DNA from: Anaerolineales bacterium
GTDB lineage: Bacteria > Chloroflexota > Anaerolineae > Anaerolineales > UBA4823
Direction: 5' to 3'
DNA length: 64,000 bases
Assembly (NCBI GenBank): GCA_003105035.1
Contig: PQAL01000005.1
Span: 1 to 64,000, forward strand
Part shown: in pieces, positions 53,531-62,096 of the stretch
Position numbering within the stretch: position 1 is the first letter of the stretch
Layout of the letters: each line of letters begins with the position of its first letter
The notes under the pieces: model-generated
What the model was told of the DNA's origin: nothing
Database searches by the model: none
Seen by the model: the letters and a program-made list of their open reading frames with translations, nothing else
Made by a program: the position numbers and the translations under genes

Positions 53531-54472
53531 ATGTCTAACTGGAAAGTCCTTATCACCGATGGTCTTTCTGATAAGGGCATCTCGATCCTCAGTTCCGCCG
53601 CGCAGGTTGATAACAAACCCGATATCGCAGCCGACGACCTGTTGAAAATCGCCGGTGACTATGATGCCATGGTCGTGCGTGGTCGCACTAAGGTCACCCC
53701 AGTCGTTTTCGATGCAGCTGTCAAGCTTAAAGCAGTGGGGCGCGCTGGCGTGGGGGTAGATAACATTGATTTGACCGCCGCCCGCAGCCACGGGGTGACG
53801 GTGGTAAACGCCCCCATATCCACCTCATTGGCTGTCGCAGAGCTGGCTATCGGCCTCATGTTTTCGCTGGCACGCATGATTCCCAAGGCAGACACCACCA
53901 TGAAACAGGGCCAATGGATCAAGAAGCAGCTCGAAGGGATTGAGCTTAATGGCAAAATCCTCGGCATCGTGGGAATGGGCAATATCGGCACCGCCCTGGC
54001 CTCCCGCACTGCAGGCCTCGGTATGAAAGTCATCGGCTATGATAGCCTGGTCCCCGCGGAAGAGATCAAGAAGCGTGGAGCACAGCCAGTTTCAGCAACC
54101 GACCTGTATGCCCGGTCCGATTTCATCTCCTTCCACCTGCCGCTCACCCCCGAATCAAAGGGCATGGTCAACGGCCAGGTGCTTGCCCAGATGAAACGTG
54201 GCGTCCGCCTGGTGGATGCCGCCCGCGGGGGTATTATGGACGAAACAGCCCTTTTGGCAGCCCTCGAAACCGGCCAGGTTGCAGCGGCCGCTTTGGATGT
54301 TTTCGCAACCGAACCCCCCGGTCTCACTGCCCTGGTCGCCCACCCCAATGTGGTTGCCACACCTCATATCGGTGCCCAGACTGAGGAAGCCCAAGACCGC
54401 GCCGCTGAAGACATTGCCTCTGAAGTGCTTAATGTCTTGCGCGGTGAAACCTTGCGCTGGAAGATCGTCTAG
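53531..54472 (+). CDS. serA: D-3-phosphoglycerate dehydrogenase, short form
   Basis: A 313-residue 2-hydroxyacid dehydrogenase. The NAD motif is Gly-Met-Gly-Asn-Ile-Gly, the catalytic Arg is in Ala-Ala-Arg-Gly-Gly, the Glu in Asp-Val-Phe-Ala-Thr-Glu-Pro-Pro and His in Pro-His-Ile-Gly-Ala-Gln-Thr. The Gly-Ala-Gln-Thr-x-Glu-Ala ending favours phosphoglycerate dehydrogenase over glyoxylate reductases. It lacks an ACT domain, so it should not show the serine inhibition of the E. coli type. AAGGAGG precedes the ATG at 53531. The partner aminotransferase may be the class V enzyme at 4930-6000. Confidence 0.88.
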   Translation: MSNWKVLITDGLSDKGISILSSAAQVDNKPDIAADDLLKIAGDYDAMVVRGRTKVTPVVFDAAVKLKAVGRAGVGVDNIDLTAARSHGVTVVNAPISTSLAVAELAIGLMFSLARMIPKADTTMKQGQWIKKQLEGIELNGKILGIVGMGNIGTALASRTAGLGMKVIGYDSLVPAEEIKKRGAQPVSATDLYARSDFISFHLPLTPESKGMVNGQVLAQMKRGVRLVDAARGGIMDETALLAALETGQVAAAALDVFATEPPGLTALVAHPNVVATPHIGAQTEEAQDRAAEDIASEVLNVLRGETLRWKIV

Positions 54473-54660
54473 GTCACAAACATTGCCTGGGCAGGCTGTA
54501 CCGTCGCTTCAGAACTCAGCCTGCCCAACTGATGATCCCTGGCGAACAATACCGTGATAACCGGTGTGTACCGAACCGGATTAGTTCGATACAGGTATAA
54601 TAATTGACTGCACGACGATTAGTTATTTTATGATAAACCGATATGATTTAGAGGAGCACT

Positions 54661-56169
54661 ATGCAACCTGAACAACAACTCCAGGAACTCAAGACCCACC
54701 TCGGTGAGGTTTTCGACCTCATGCATGCAGCCGCTTTGCTCAGCTGGGACCAGCAGACATACATGCCTCCTGGCGGAACAGAGAACCGCGGTCAGCAGCT
54801 GGCCACTCTCCAACAGATCGCCCACAAAAAATCAACTTCTGAAGAAGTAGGCCGTTTGCTGGATGACCTCCAGCCCTATGTTGCTCAGCTTGACCCCGAC
54901 TCTTTCGATGCGCGCCTGGTAAAGGTGACCAAGCGCGCCTACGACAAGGAAGTAAAAATCCCGGTTGATTGGGTGATGGAATTTGTCATGGTCACCACTG
55001 CTGCGCATGAGATCTGGGCCAAAGCGCGCGCTACCAACGACTTTCCCCTTTTCCAGCCCCATCTGGAGAAGATCCTCGAGCTCACTCACCGGTATGCAGA
55101 GATTTTCGCACCTTATGATCACCCTTACGATCCCGCGGTCGATGTTTTTGAGCCAGGTTTGAAAACCGCGGATATCAAGGCGATCTTTTCCGCTCTCCGC
55201 CCCCAGCAAGTCGAGCTGATCCGCCAGATTGCCAGTCGCCCACAGGTAGACAACTCCTTCCTTTTCCTCACTTACGATGAACAAAAGCAGTTGGACTTCG
55301 GTGTTGAGATCATCACCAAGATGGGCTATGATTGGAACCGCGGCCGGCAGGACAAAACTGTTCACCCCTTTTCCACCTCCTTCGGCTGGGGAGACGCACG
55401 CATCACCACACGTGTCTACCCCAATTTCCTATCACCTGCTCTCTTCGGCACCCTACACGAAACCGGGCATGCCATGTATGAGCTTGGTTCCGATAAATCC
55501 CTCGACCGCACGCCGTTATTCGGCGGGGTCTCTTCCGGGGTTCATGAATCCCAATCCCGCATGTGGGAGAACCTGGTTGGGCGTTCCATGCCGTTCTGGC
55601 AGCATTTCTATCCCCGTCTGCAGGAATACTTCCCCTCCCAAATAGGTAATCTCTCCCTCGAGAATTTCTACAAGGGCATCAACAAGGTCCAGCCCTCATT
55701 AATCCGCGTCGAAGCTGATGAAGCCACCTATAACCTGCACATCATGTTGCGCATGGAGCTCGAGATTGCTCTTATGGAAGGCACCCTGGTAGTAAAAGAC
55801 CTGCCTGATGCCTGGAATACCCGTTCGCAGGAATATCTGGGCATCACACCTCCGGATAATAAACAAGGCGTCCTTCAGGATGTTCACTGGTCTGGTGGGA
55901 TGATCGGTTACTTCCCCAGCTATGCGCTTGGCAACCTGATCGCCTCCCAACTTTGGGAGCTCATCAACCGCGACATCCCCGACCTGCCTGACCAGATCCG
56001 CCGTGGAGAATTCGCTCCATGGGTTGCCTGGCTGCGCGAGAAGGTCCATGTCCACGGATCAAAATTTGAGCCTCAGGAACTTATCCAACGCATAACGGGT
56101 AGTAAGATAGATCCTGCCCCGTACATGCGTTACCTTACAACCAAATTTAGCAAGATATACGACATTTAA
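54661..56169 (+). CDS. M32 family metallocarboxypeptidase
   Basis: A 502-residue cytoplasmic zinc carboxypeptidase of the Taq family. The zinc motif is His266-Glu-Thr-Gly-His270 with the third ligand Glu296 in Val-His-Glu-Ser-Gln-Ser-Arg; the family motif His-Pro-Phe lies at 245-247. The length is typical. GAGGAG precedes the ATG by 5-6 bases. It would release C-terminal residues from peptides. The next gene follows 45 bases later in the same direction. Confidence 0.95.
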   Translation: MQPEQQLQELKTHLGEVFDLMHAAALLSWDQQTYMPPGGTENRGQQLATLQQIAHKKSTSEEVGRLLDDLQPYVAQLDPDSFDARLVKVTKRAYDKEVKIPVDWVMEFVMVTTAAHEIWAKARATNDFPLFQPHLEKILELTHRYAEIFAPYDHPYDPAVDVFEPGLKTADIKAIFSALRPQQVELIRQIASRPQVDNSFLFLTYDEQKQLDFGVEIITKMGYDWNRGRQDKTVHPFSTSFGWGDARITTRVYPNFLSPALFGTLHETGHAMYELGSDKSLDRTPLFGGVSSGVHESQSRMWENLVGRSMPFWQHFYPRLQEYFPSQIGNLSLENFYKGINKVQPSLIRVEADEATYNLHIMLRMELEIALMEGTLVVKDLPDAWNTRSQEYLGITPPDNKQGVLQDVHWSGGMIGYFPSYALGNLIASQLWELINRDIPDLPDQIRRGEFAPWVAWLREKVHVHGSKFEPQELIQRITGSKIDPAPYMRYLTTKFSKIYDI

Positions 56170-56214
56170 TCAACCGAGAGGACGAGGCTCTTTCGAAACA
56201 ACTTCGCCATCGTT

Positions 56215-57276
56215 ATGTACCGGTTCACCCTCGTCCTCTCCTTTATCCTACTGATCCTGCTTGGTGTGGGTTGTTCCAGGTTGCAGGAAACAACCGTACC
56301 CACCCCTCTCCCTTTAGATTACATCCCCACGGCCGTACAGCTCACCCTGCAGGCAGCCCAGACAGATACACCTGACGATATTCCCACCTCGACCTCCACT
56401 CCAACAAATATCCCATTTGCTTTTCCCACCATTCCTCAGCTGGATTCCCCCACGCCAGGTGGACCATTGCCTACTTCCCCGGCGAACAACCAGACCGTTA
56501 CCTTAAGCCCAACCCCCTCAGCCACAGCCACATCGAACCCAAACGCCACAGCCACCCCGCGCCCTTCTCGCGCTCCCAGCCTCACCCCCACGCCTACCCT
56601 CCCCCCGGCAGGTGTGCAAATTAACTCACCCGGTCCCATGTCGCGTGTAGCCTCGCCTCTCAAGCTCACTGCCAATTTGCGTGCCGTGGCTTCTGGTTCC
56701 TACAATGTCGAGTTGTGGATCGAGCCTCTCCAGCCTGGTGGTGACCCACGCCTGCTCTATCGTGAGGTCGAACGGTTGATCAGCAACCCTGTGGAGTGGC
56801 TATACCTGGATCAGCACATCGAGTTCGAGCTCGACCGCGTCTCTGAATATGGACAGCTGCGTATCACCGTCCTGGATTCCTTCGGAAGGGCGGTTTCCAT
56901 CAACTCAATCAACGTTATCTTGCTCCAGTTGGGGCAGAGCAGCCTCACCCCAGCCGGCCTCAAGACCGAGTCGCTCGTCATCAATGAACCGACCCCTAAC
57001 CACCTCATCCAGGGTGGAGTGCTCATTGTCAGCGGTATTGCCCTTCCCACCGAAGATTTCATTCATGCCCAGCTGGTTACCGCCGATGGACGGACCGTTG
57101 GTTCAGCCGATTATGCTGTCATCCCTTCATCCGATGGCTCTTATGTTCCATATTCCGTTGAAGTTCCCTACCAAGTGGAAATCCCTACCTGGGTACGCCT
57201 GCAGGTGTCAGAATCAAGCTCCCGCATTGCCGGCATCGATCATCTCTCATCCGTTCAGGTGCTCCTCAGCCCCTAG
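56215..57276 (+). CDS. lipoprotein with Thr/Pro-rich spacer and beta domains
   Basis: A 353-residue exported lipoprotein. The lipobox is Gly-Val-Gly-Cys at about residue 20. A 110-residue Thr/Pro/Ser-rich spacer follows, then two beta-sandwich-like domains (about 140-240 and 255-350) with Gly-Val-Gln-Ile-Asn-Ser-Pro-Gly-Pro and Glu-Pro-Thr-Pro-Asn-His segments. No catalytic motif is seen. No clear ribosome binding site precedes the ATG. Its role is unknown; it is probably a surface-exposed structural or binding protein. Confidence 0.65.
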   Translation: MYRFTLVLSFILLILLGVGCSRLQETTVPTPLPLDYIPTAVQLTLQAAQTDTPDDIPTSTSTPTNIPFAFPTIPQLDSPTPGGPLPTSPANNQTVTLSPTPSATATSNPNATATPRPSRAPSLTPTPTLPPAGVQINSPGPMSRVASPLKLTANLRAVASGSYNVELWIEPLQPGGDPRLLYREVERLISNPVEWLYLDQHIEFELDRVSEYGQLRITVLDSFGRAVSINSINVILLQLGQSSLTPAGLKTESLVINEPTPNHLIQGGVLIVSGIALPTEDFIHAQLVTADGRTVGSADYAVIPSSDGSYVPYSVEVPYQVEIPTWVRLQVSESSSRIAGIDHLSSVQVLLSP

Positions 57277-57403
57277 CCGAAATCTCCAACCCAATAAGCA
57301 CGCCTCAATCTTTGGTGAGGGGTCGTTTTTTCCTCCCCTAAATCCCGATCTGTGGGATTTGGGGGAGGTAGGAGGGGGTCAGAGAAATCGTAGGTTGGGT
57401 TAA

Positions 57404-57427
57404 GGTCACCTGGTCACCTGGTCATCT
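57404..57427. repeat. 8-base tandem repeat x3
   Basis: GGTCACCT, GGTCACCT and GGTCATCT follow each other without spacing, directly after a GTAGGTTGGGTT core. Confidence 0.75.
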
Positions 57428-57480
57428 GCACGAATTTTGTGCGGCACGAATTTCGTGCGGCACGAATTTCGTGCGGCACG
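57428..57480. repeat. 16-base palindromic tandem repeat
   Basis: GCACGAATTTCGTGCG is repeated three times (the first with one change) plus a partial fourth GCACG. Each unit is a palindrome around a central T, so the array could form three small hairpins or bind a dimeric protein repeatedly. Confidence 0.8.
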
Positions 57481-57693
57481 TTTTACATGCGGAGTGGGTC
57501 ATTTTCTCCTCCCCTAAATCCCGATCTGTGGGATTTGGGGGAGGTAGGAGGGGTCTGAAAGCTAACCTTAATCGCTGGTTCATGCAGAAAATCTATTTTT
57601 CCATTATCTACCTGCTCTTGTCCTTCACATAATATTCCCCACGACTCATATTCCACTTAGCTATTTCATCTCTTTTCTTGGTTAAAATGCGAG

Positions 57694-57699
57694 TATTAT
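57694..57699 (+). promoter_or_regulatory. -10-like box of the MFS gene
   Basis: TATTAT ends 7 bases before the ATG at 57707; no ribosome binding site is seen. It fits the leaderless arrangement of 6084, 19352 and 40150 but is the weakest of the four. Confidence 0.35.
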
Positions 57700-57706
57700 C
57701 AAACCC

Positions 57707-58954
57707 ATGAGTCAGCTATCCGTCACATTTAAACGCCTGACCAACGAGACGTTCACATCCTTCGCCGTTCGTAATTACCGGCTGTACTACATTGGGCAGA
57801 TTATCTCTACCTCGGGCACCTTCATGCAGAGTGTCGCCCAGGCCTGGCTGGTGCTTAAGCTGACCAACTCTGGCACTGCACTGGGGATCGTCTCGGCCTT
57901 GCAATATATTCCCATCCTGCTGTTCGGCACTGTGGGTGGTGTCATGGCCGATCGCTTCCCCAAGCGCACTGTGCTTTACTTCACTCAGGCGGCAGCCGGC
58001 CTGCTGGGCTTAACCCTGGGGGTGTTGGTAGCGACCAACCTCGTCACCCTGTGGATGGTCTACATTCTGGCCTTTCTGCTGGGTTGGGTGACCGTGTTTG
58101 ACAACCCGGCTCGCCAGACTTTTGTTTTGGAGCTGGTGGGAGAGAGTCGGCTGAGAAACGCGGTAACTCTGTACTCCACGCTGGTGAATCTCTCGCGCGT
58201 GATCGGCCCCACCCTGGCGGCCTTATTGATTGCTTCCATTGGCCTGGCTCCCTGTTTTATTCTCAATGGCCTCTCTTATGGGGCCGTGGTAATCATGCTC
58301 TCCCTGATGCGTGCCAGTGAGCTCCATGTCACCCCACCAATAACCGCCACGAAAGGGCAGCTGCGTGAGGGTATCAACTACGTGCGTACCACACCCATCT
58401 TGTTGAACACGTTGCTGATGCTGTTCGTTGTGGGCATGTTGACCTTCGAGTTCCAGGTGAGCCTGCCCCTCCTTGCTCAATATACGTTTAACAGCGGTGC
58501 TAGCGGTTATGCCTTTCTATCCGCCTGCTTGGGCATGGGGGCTGTCGTCGGCGGTTTGGCTGTTGCCAGTCAGCGAAAGTATTCACCGGCTTTGTTGGTA
58601 ATTGCTGCTTTCCTGTTCGGGGCAACGGTGTTAACTGCAGCCATCATGCCTACCCTTTACCTCTCAGGATTGTTGTTGGTGTTAGCCGGCGCCTGTTCAA
58701 TTTACTTCACCTCACTGGGGAACACCATCCTGCAGCTATCCAGCTCACCCCAGATGCGCGGGCGGGTGATGTCCTTCTGGTCGATGGCTTTCCTGGGCTC
58801 CACCACCATCGGCGGCCCTCTGGTTGGCTGGTTTGCCCAAACCTTTGGCGATCGCTGGGGACTGGCAATCGGTGGACTTGCCGGCCTTGCTGCCGGGCTC
58901 CTCGGATTGATCAACCTGCGTAATTCACATTCGAAAGCAGACCATCCTGATTGA
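57707..58954 (+). CDS. major facilitator superfamily transporter
   Basis: A 415-residue membrane protein with about 11-12 helices, of the enterobactin-exporter/MFS_3-like group that includes many Chloroflexota proteins. The conserved Gly-Gly-Val-Met-Ala-Asp-Arg-Phe-Pro-Lys-Arg after helix 2 is the MFS motif A. Substrate and direction cannot be read; related proteins are often annotated as drug or siderophore exporters. The gene stands alone; a hairpin follows at 59119-59146. Confidence 0.9.
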   Translation: MSQLSVTFKRLTNETFTSFAVRNYRLYYIGQIISTSGTFMQSVAQAWLVLKLTNSGTALGIVSALQYIPILLFGTVGGVMADRFPKRTVLYFTQAAAGLLGLTLGVLVATNLVTLWMVYILAFLLGWVTVFDNPARQTFVLELVGESRLRNAVTLYSTLVNLSRVIGPTLAALLIASIGLAPCFILNGLSYGAVVIMLSLMRASELHVTPPITATKGQLREGINYVRTTPILLNTLLMLFVVGMLTFEFQVSLPLLAQYTFNSGASGYAFLSACLGMGAVVGGLAVASQRKYSPALLVIAAFLFGATVLTAAIMPTLYLSGLLLVLAGACSIYFTSLGNTILQLSSSPQMRGRVMSFWSMAFLGSTTIGGPLVGWFAQTFGDRWGLAIGGLAGLAAGLLGLINLRNSHSKADHPD

Positions 58955-59118
58955 GAGCGACTCCTGAATCATCTATGGGCGGATTGCATCCGCTCGAGGT
59001 GGTAACCCCAGATTATGGTGCACACTCTTCAGCCCTAGAAAGATGTGCAGGTCTGCCCTTCCTTTTTAGACAGTCTTATACGTCTCTTTACCTCCCCGTA
59101 AATGGTATTAAACAATCG

Positions 59119-59146
59119 GGGCTGTCTACCAAATGCTAGACAGCCC
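59119..59146. terminator. hairpin between convergent MFS and cupredoxin genes
   Basis: GGGCTGTCTA (59119-59128) pairs perfectly with TAGACAGCCC (59137-59146) around CCAAATGC. ATTTTT follows 9 bases later on the plus strand. It probably ends transcription of the MFS gene and perhaps of both genes. Confidence 0.55.
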
Positions 59147-59181
59147 TATGAAGAATTTTTGATGATATTGAGTCAGGATGA

Positions 59182-60255
59182 TTACTTCGGAACCACCTGT
59201 AATATTGCCTCCATCCCACTGGTATCATGCAGGATACACACGTACAAGATATTACCGCTGATGTCCCCTATCGTCACGGTGTACTCGTAAGGTCCAGGGC
59301 CAAGGGGGTTCAACAAGCCTGAGCTATAAATTCCACTGCGGGTCAGGGGTTGGCCAGGGTTGATCGGTGCCAACACCTGGGGGTTGATCAACAGCACTGG
59401 TGGACCAGGCGGGTTCGGGATGGGTGTGATGAAGCTGATATCATCTGCACCGTTCAGGAATGTCACCGTATGCGGGGCTTCGGTGTTCGTCGGGCTGAGC
59501 GCAAACGTGACAGTATCGCCTTGATGTACAGCAAGATTATTCGGGATAAAGTCCATCAGATCATATTGGCCCTGTGACCAGCCGATCAAGACAGTATAGT
59601 TGGTTGAGCCATCTGGGTTCTTCTTCGGCGCTGGCACTTTGCCCAATGCTGCGCCATACAATGCATATGAATTAGCTAGTTGCGCACTCATAGCTGCTTG
59701 TGCCTGGATAGACACCACTGCTGGTGATGGGATTGATACTGATGAAGCCTCAACCACCACAGTGCCTGACATCATCATCCCGTGGATGACGCAAACATAC
59801 GGGAACGATCCCTGCTTGGTAAATGTCAAGTTGAACTGTGTTGGCTGGCCAGGATCAATTGACATCACACCTGAGTTGGCATAAGTTGAGCCATCATACA
59901 TCCCATCTTGTGGCATAGCCGGGAACGCAACTTGCGGATTTAACATCAACCCTGCAGGCGTAAAGCCAGACGGGGTTGGCACGAGCGTCTGCGGCATAGC
60001 AGCCCCTGCCAGGAACGTGACTGTATGGATTTCATGCGTGTTCTGTTTCCAGATCACGGTATCGCCCACATGGATATGCAGCGTTGCTGGAAAATATGCC
60101 ATCACGCCGGTCCTAAGGGCAACATTCTCTGCGCCTACCAGAACAGTATAGGTCTGTGCTGTGCTGGCTGAGGCCAGGCCAGGCATCGCCAGTCCAATTG
60201 CAGAAATTAATAAAGACAAAGCGATTACTAGCCTAAATACTGGTAACCTTTTCAT
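59182..60255 (-). CDS. exported two-domain cupredoxin
   Basis: A 357-residue secreted protein: signal peptide (about 1-31), a first plastocyanin-like domain (about 35-170), a linker, and a second (about 215-356). Both domains keep type 1 copper ligands: His in His-Thr-Val-Thr-Phe, and Cys-x3-His plus Met in Cys-Val-Ile-His-Gly-Met-Met and Cys-Ile-Leu-His-Asp-Thr-Ser-Gly-Met. Two copper centres on one small exported protein suggest an electron shuttle. The operating partner is unknown; the multiheme cytochrome at 24244 is a possible one only by class. AGGAGG is 6 bases before the ATG; the promoter is at 60323-60350. Confidence 0.88.
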   Translation of the reverse strand: MKRLPVFRLVIALSLLISAIGLAMPGLASASTAQTYTVLVGAENVALRTGVMAYFPATLHIHVGDTVIWKQNTHEIHTVTFLAGAAMPQTLVPTPSGFTPAGLMLNPQVAFPAMPQDGMYDGSTYANSGVMSIDPGQPTQFNLTFTKQGSFPYVCVIHGMMMSGTVVVEASSVSIPSPAVVSIQAQAAMSAQLANSYALYGAALGKVPAPKKNPDGSTNYTVLIGWSQGQYDLMDFIPNNLAVHQGDTVTFALSPTNTEAPHTVTFLNGADDISFITPIPNPPGPPVLLINPQVLAPINPGQPLTRSGIYSSGLLNPLGPGPYEYTVTIGDISGNILYVCILHDTSGMEAILQVVPK

Positions 60256-60556
60256 TCATTTCCTCCTATTTATTTGTTAAAGATATTTTAGTTTGTGTAG
60301 ATTACATCCCCAAATCGACCTAATTCTACCTTGTTTATCCGGTTTGTCAAATTAAGGTCTGCTCATTATCAAACCGAACGACAGGCAACCTCTGATTAAT
60401 TCCTTATCGAAATTTTGAGCTGACGAAAAATGATGTTTATGCCTGTTTCAGGATAAATATCCACTTATCTATGCGGTTAAATCTATTCAAACCTCACCAA
60501 TCTTGATATACTCCTCCTACTTCTGGAGGACATCACTCTGACTGGAGGTATACCAT
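60256..60556. other. divergent promoter region of cupredoxin and aminomutase genes
   Basis: No gene is supported. A good minus-strand promoter lies at 60323-60350 and TGATATACT (60504-60512, extended -10 type) on the plus strand is a likely promoter of the aminomutase gene. The middle part is AT-rich with nothing recognised. Confidence 0.5.
60323..60350 (-). promoter_or_regulatory. sigma-70 promoter of the cupredoxin gene
   Basis: On the minus strand TTGACA (60345-60350) and TAGAAT (60323-60328) are 16 bases apart. This is near consensus and predicts strong expression. Confidence 0.6.
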
Positions 60557-61906
60557 ATGTCCAACCACCCCTTCCTTTCCAAACGAGCTCCGATCTATAA
60601 AGACATTCCCGACGACCAGTGGAACAATTGGCGCTGGCAGCTTTCCAACCGTCTTAATACCGCCGAAGAGATCGGCAAGGTGCTCACCCTCACCGAAGAT
60701 GAGAAGAACGCCCTTAATGCCCCGCATCTTTTCCGCGTTGATATCACCCCTTATTACATTTCCTTGATCAATCCCGACGACCCCGAAGACCCCATCCGCA
60801 AGCAAGTCATCCCCAACGACTGTGAGATGCAACCCTTCACCGCGGAAATGGCCGATTCTCTCTCAGAAGACGCTCACTCCCCTGTCCCGGGTCTTGTACA
60901 CCGTTACCCTGACCGTGTCCTCATGTTGGTCACCACCCAATGCGCGTCATACTGTCGCTACTGCACACGCAGCCGCATTGTGGGTGACCCATCCGCCACC
61001 TTCTCTCGCCATGAATTTGAGCTCCAGCTTGAATACCTGCGCAATACACCCCAGGTCCGTGATGTCCTGCTCTCGGGCGGTGACCCGCTCGTCCTGGCCC
61101 CCAAGATCCTTGAAGAAATCCTTACCCGCCTGCGTGAGATCCCTCATATCGAGATCGTCCGCATTGGCTCGCGCGTCCCAGTTTTCCTGCCCATGCGTGT
61201 TACCGACGAGCTGTGTGACATGCTCCAGCGCTTCCACCCCTTATGGTTGAACATCCATGTCAACCACTCCAATGAGATCTCTGCTGAGCTTGCTCAGGCT
61301 ACCGATAAGCTCACTCGTGCTGGGATTCCCCTAGGCAACCAGTCCGTTCTCCTAGCCGGTGTCAACGATAACGTCCATGTCATGCGCCAGCTCGTGCAAG
61401 ACCTGATCCGCATCCGCGTTCGCCCCTACTATCTCTACCAATGTGACTTGGTCCACGGTGCCGGGCACTTCCGCACTCCGGTTGCCAAAGGCATCGAGAT
61501 CATGGAGGGATTACGCGGCCACACCTCCGGCTTTGCTGTTCCCACTTACATGATCGACGCTCCTGGCGGAGGCGGCAAGATCCCTGTTATGCCCAACTAT
61601 CTCATCAGCATGTCAGATCACAAGATCATCCTGCGGAATTTCGAGGGGTACATTACCACTTATGAAGAACCCACCGATTACACCCCCGCGAAAGCTGCAA
61701 AATTCCTGGGTGACAAACGCCCCGAACCCGGCCAGGAGGGCCTCACCGCCCTATTGGATGGCGACCAGATGTTCATCAAGCCGGAGGGCTTCGAGAAAAC
61801 CCACGAGCGCGGCGGTCTGCAGCATCGTCTGAAGGATCCCACCAAGTGGAAGCCACTCGGCATCGGCTCTGGTGAGCCTGCCGAACCTACCGACCTTCCA
61901 AAATAA
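60557..61906 (+). CDS. kamA: KamA-family radical SAM enzyme (lysine 2,3-aminomutase type)
   Basis: A 449-residue radical SAM and PLP enzyme. The 4Fe-4S motif is Cys129-x3-Cys133-x2-Cys136; Ser-Gly-Gly-Asp-Pro-Leu is the second SAM contact; the PLP lysine is Lys341 in Pro-Gly-Gly-Gly-Gly-Lys. The family isomerises L-lysine to beta-lysine or acts on glutamate or arginine. The lysine-binding acidic residues are not certain here. GGAGG precedes the ATG. A downstream acetyltransferase that would indicate N-acetyl-beta-lysine production is not present. Followed by a terminator at 61961-62003. Confidence 0.88.
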   Translation: MSNHPFLSKRAPIYKDIPDDQWNNWRWQLSNRLNTAEEIGKVLTLTEDEKNALNAPHLFRVDITPYYISLINPDDPEDPIRKQVIPNDCEMQPFTAEMADSLSEDAHSPVPGLVHRYPDRVLMLVTTQCASYCRYCTRSRIVGDPSATFSRHEFELQLEYLRNTPQVRDVLLSGGDPLVLAPKILEEILTRLREIPHIEIVRIGSRVPVFLPMRVTDELCDMLQRFHPLWLNIHVNHSNEISAELAQATDKLTRAGIPLGNQSVLLAGVNDNVHVMRQLVQDLIRIRVRPYYLYQCDLVHGAGHFRTPVAKGIEIMEGLRGHTSGFAVPTYMIDAPGGGGKIPVMPNYLISMSDHKIILRNFEGYITTYEEPTDYTPAKAAKFLGDKRPEPGQEGLTALLDGDQMFIKPEGFEKTHERGGLQHRLKDPTKWKPLGIGSGEPAEPTDLPK

Positions 61907-61956
61907 CGTCCAGGTTTAGTCGTATTATTTATTTGTAGGTTGGATTGAGTAGATTT

Positions 61957-62003
61957 GTAGGTTGGGTGGAGCACTGATTTTCCGTTCTCCACCCAACTTT
62001 TTT
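61957..62003 (+). terminator. terminator built from a GTAGGTTGGGT repeat
   Basis: GTTGGGTGGAG (61961-61971) pairs perfectly with CTCCACCCAAC (61987-61997) around 15 bases, followed by six T. A repeat copy just before it (GTAGGTTGGATTGAG, 61935) is unpaired. It should end the aminomutase transcript. Confidence 0.75.
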
Positions 62004-62062
62004 CTGTAATTGTTAGGAGGGCGACCTTAAGATCCTTCAAGTACCCATACTCCATACACCCC

Positions 62063-62090
62063 TTGACAATCCTCCTTTTCCAGCTATAAT
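62063..62090 (+). promoter_or_regulatory. sigma-70 promoter of cysK-cysE
   Basis: Perfect TTGACA (62063-62068) and perfect TATAAT (62085-62090) are separated by 16 bases. Transcription would start near 62097 and give a leader of about 230 bases before cysK. Confidence 0.75.
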
Positions 62091-62096
62091 TACCCC

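Larger units (their letters stand above)
57331..57554. repeat. two direct copies of a hairpin repeat
   Basis: TCCTCCCCTAAATCCC begins a unit at 57331-57378 and again at 57507-57554. In each unit CCTCCCCTAAATCCC pairs with GGGATTTGGGGGAGG (one G-T pair) around GATCTGT, a 15-pair stem. The copies are nearly identical over 47 bases and flank the tandem palindromes. Confidence 0.8.
57277..57706. other. intergenic region with stacked repeats
   Basis: No gene is supported in these 430 bases. They hold two copies of a hairpin repeat, an 8-base triplicate repeat, a 16-base palindromic tandem repeat and one GTAGGTTGGGTT core, described separately. The promoter of the MFS gene is at the right end. Confidence 0.7.
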
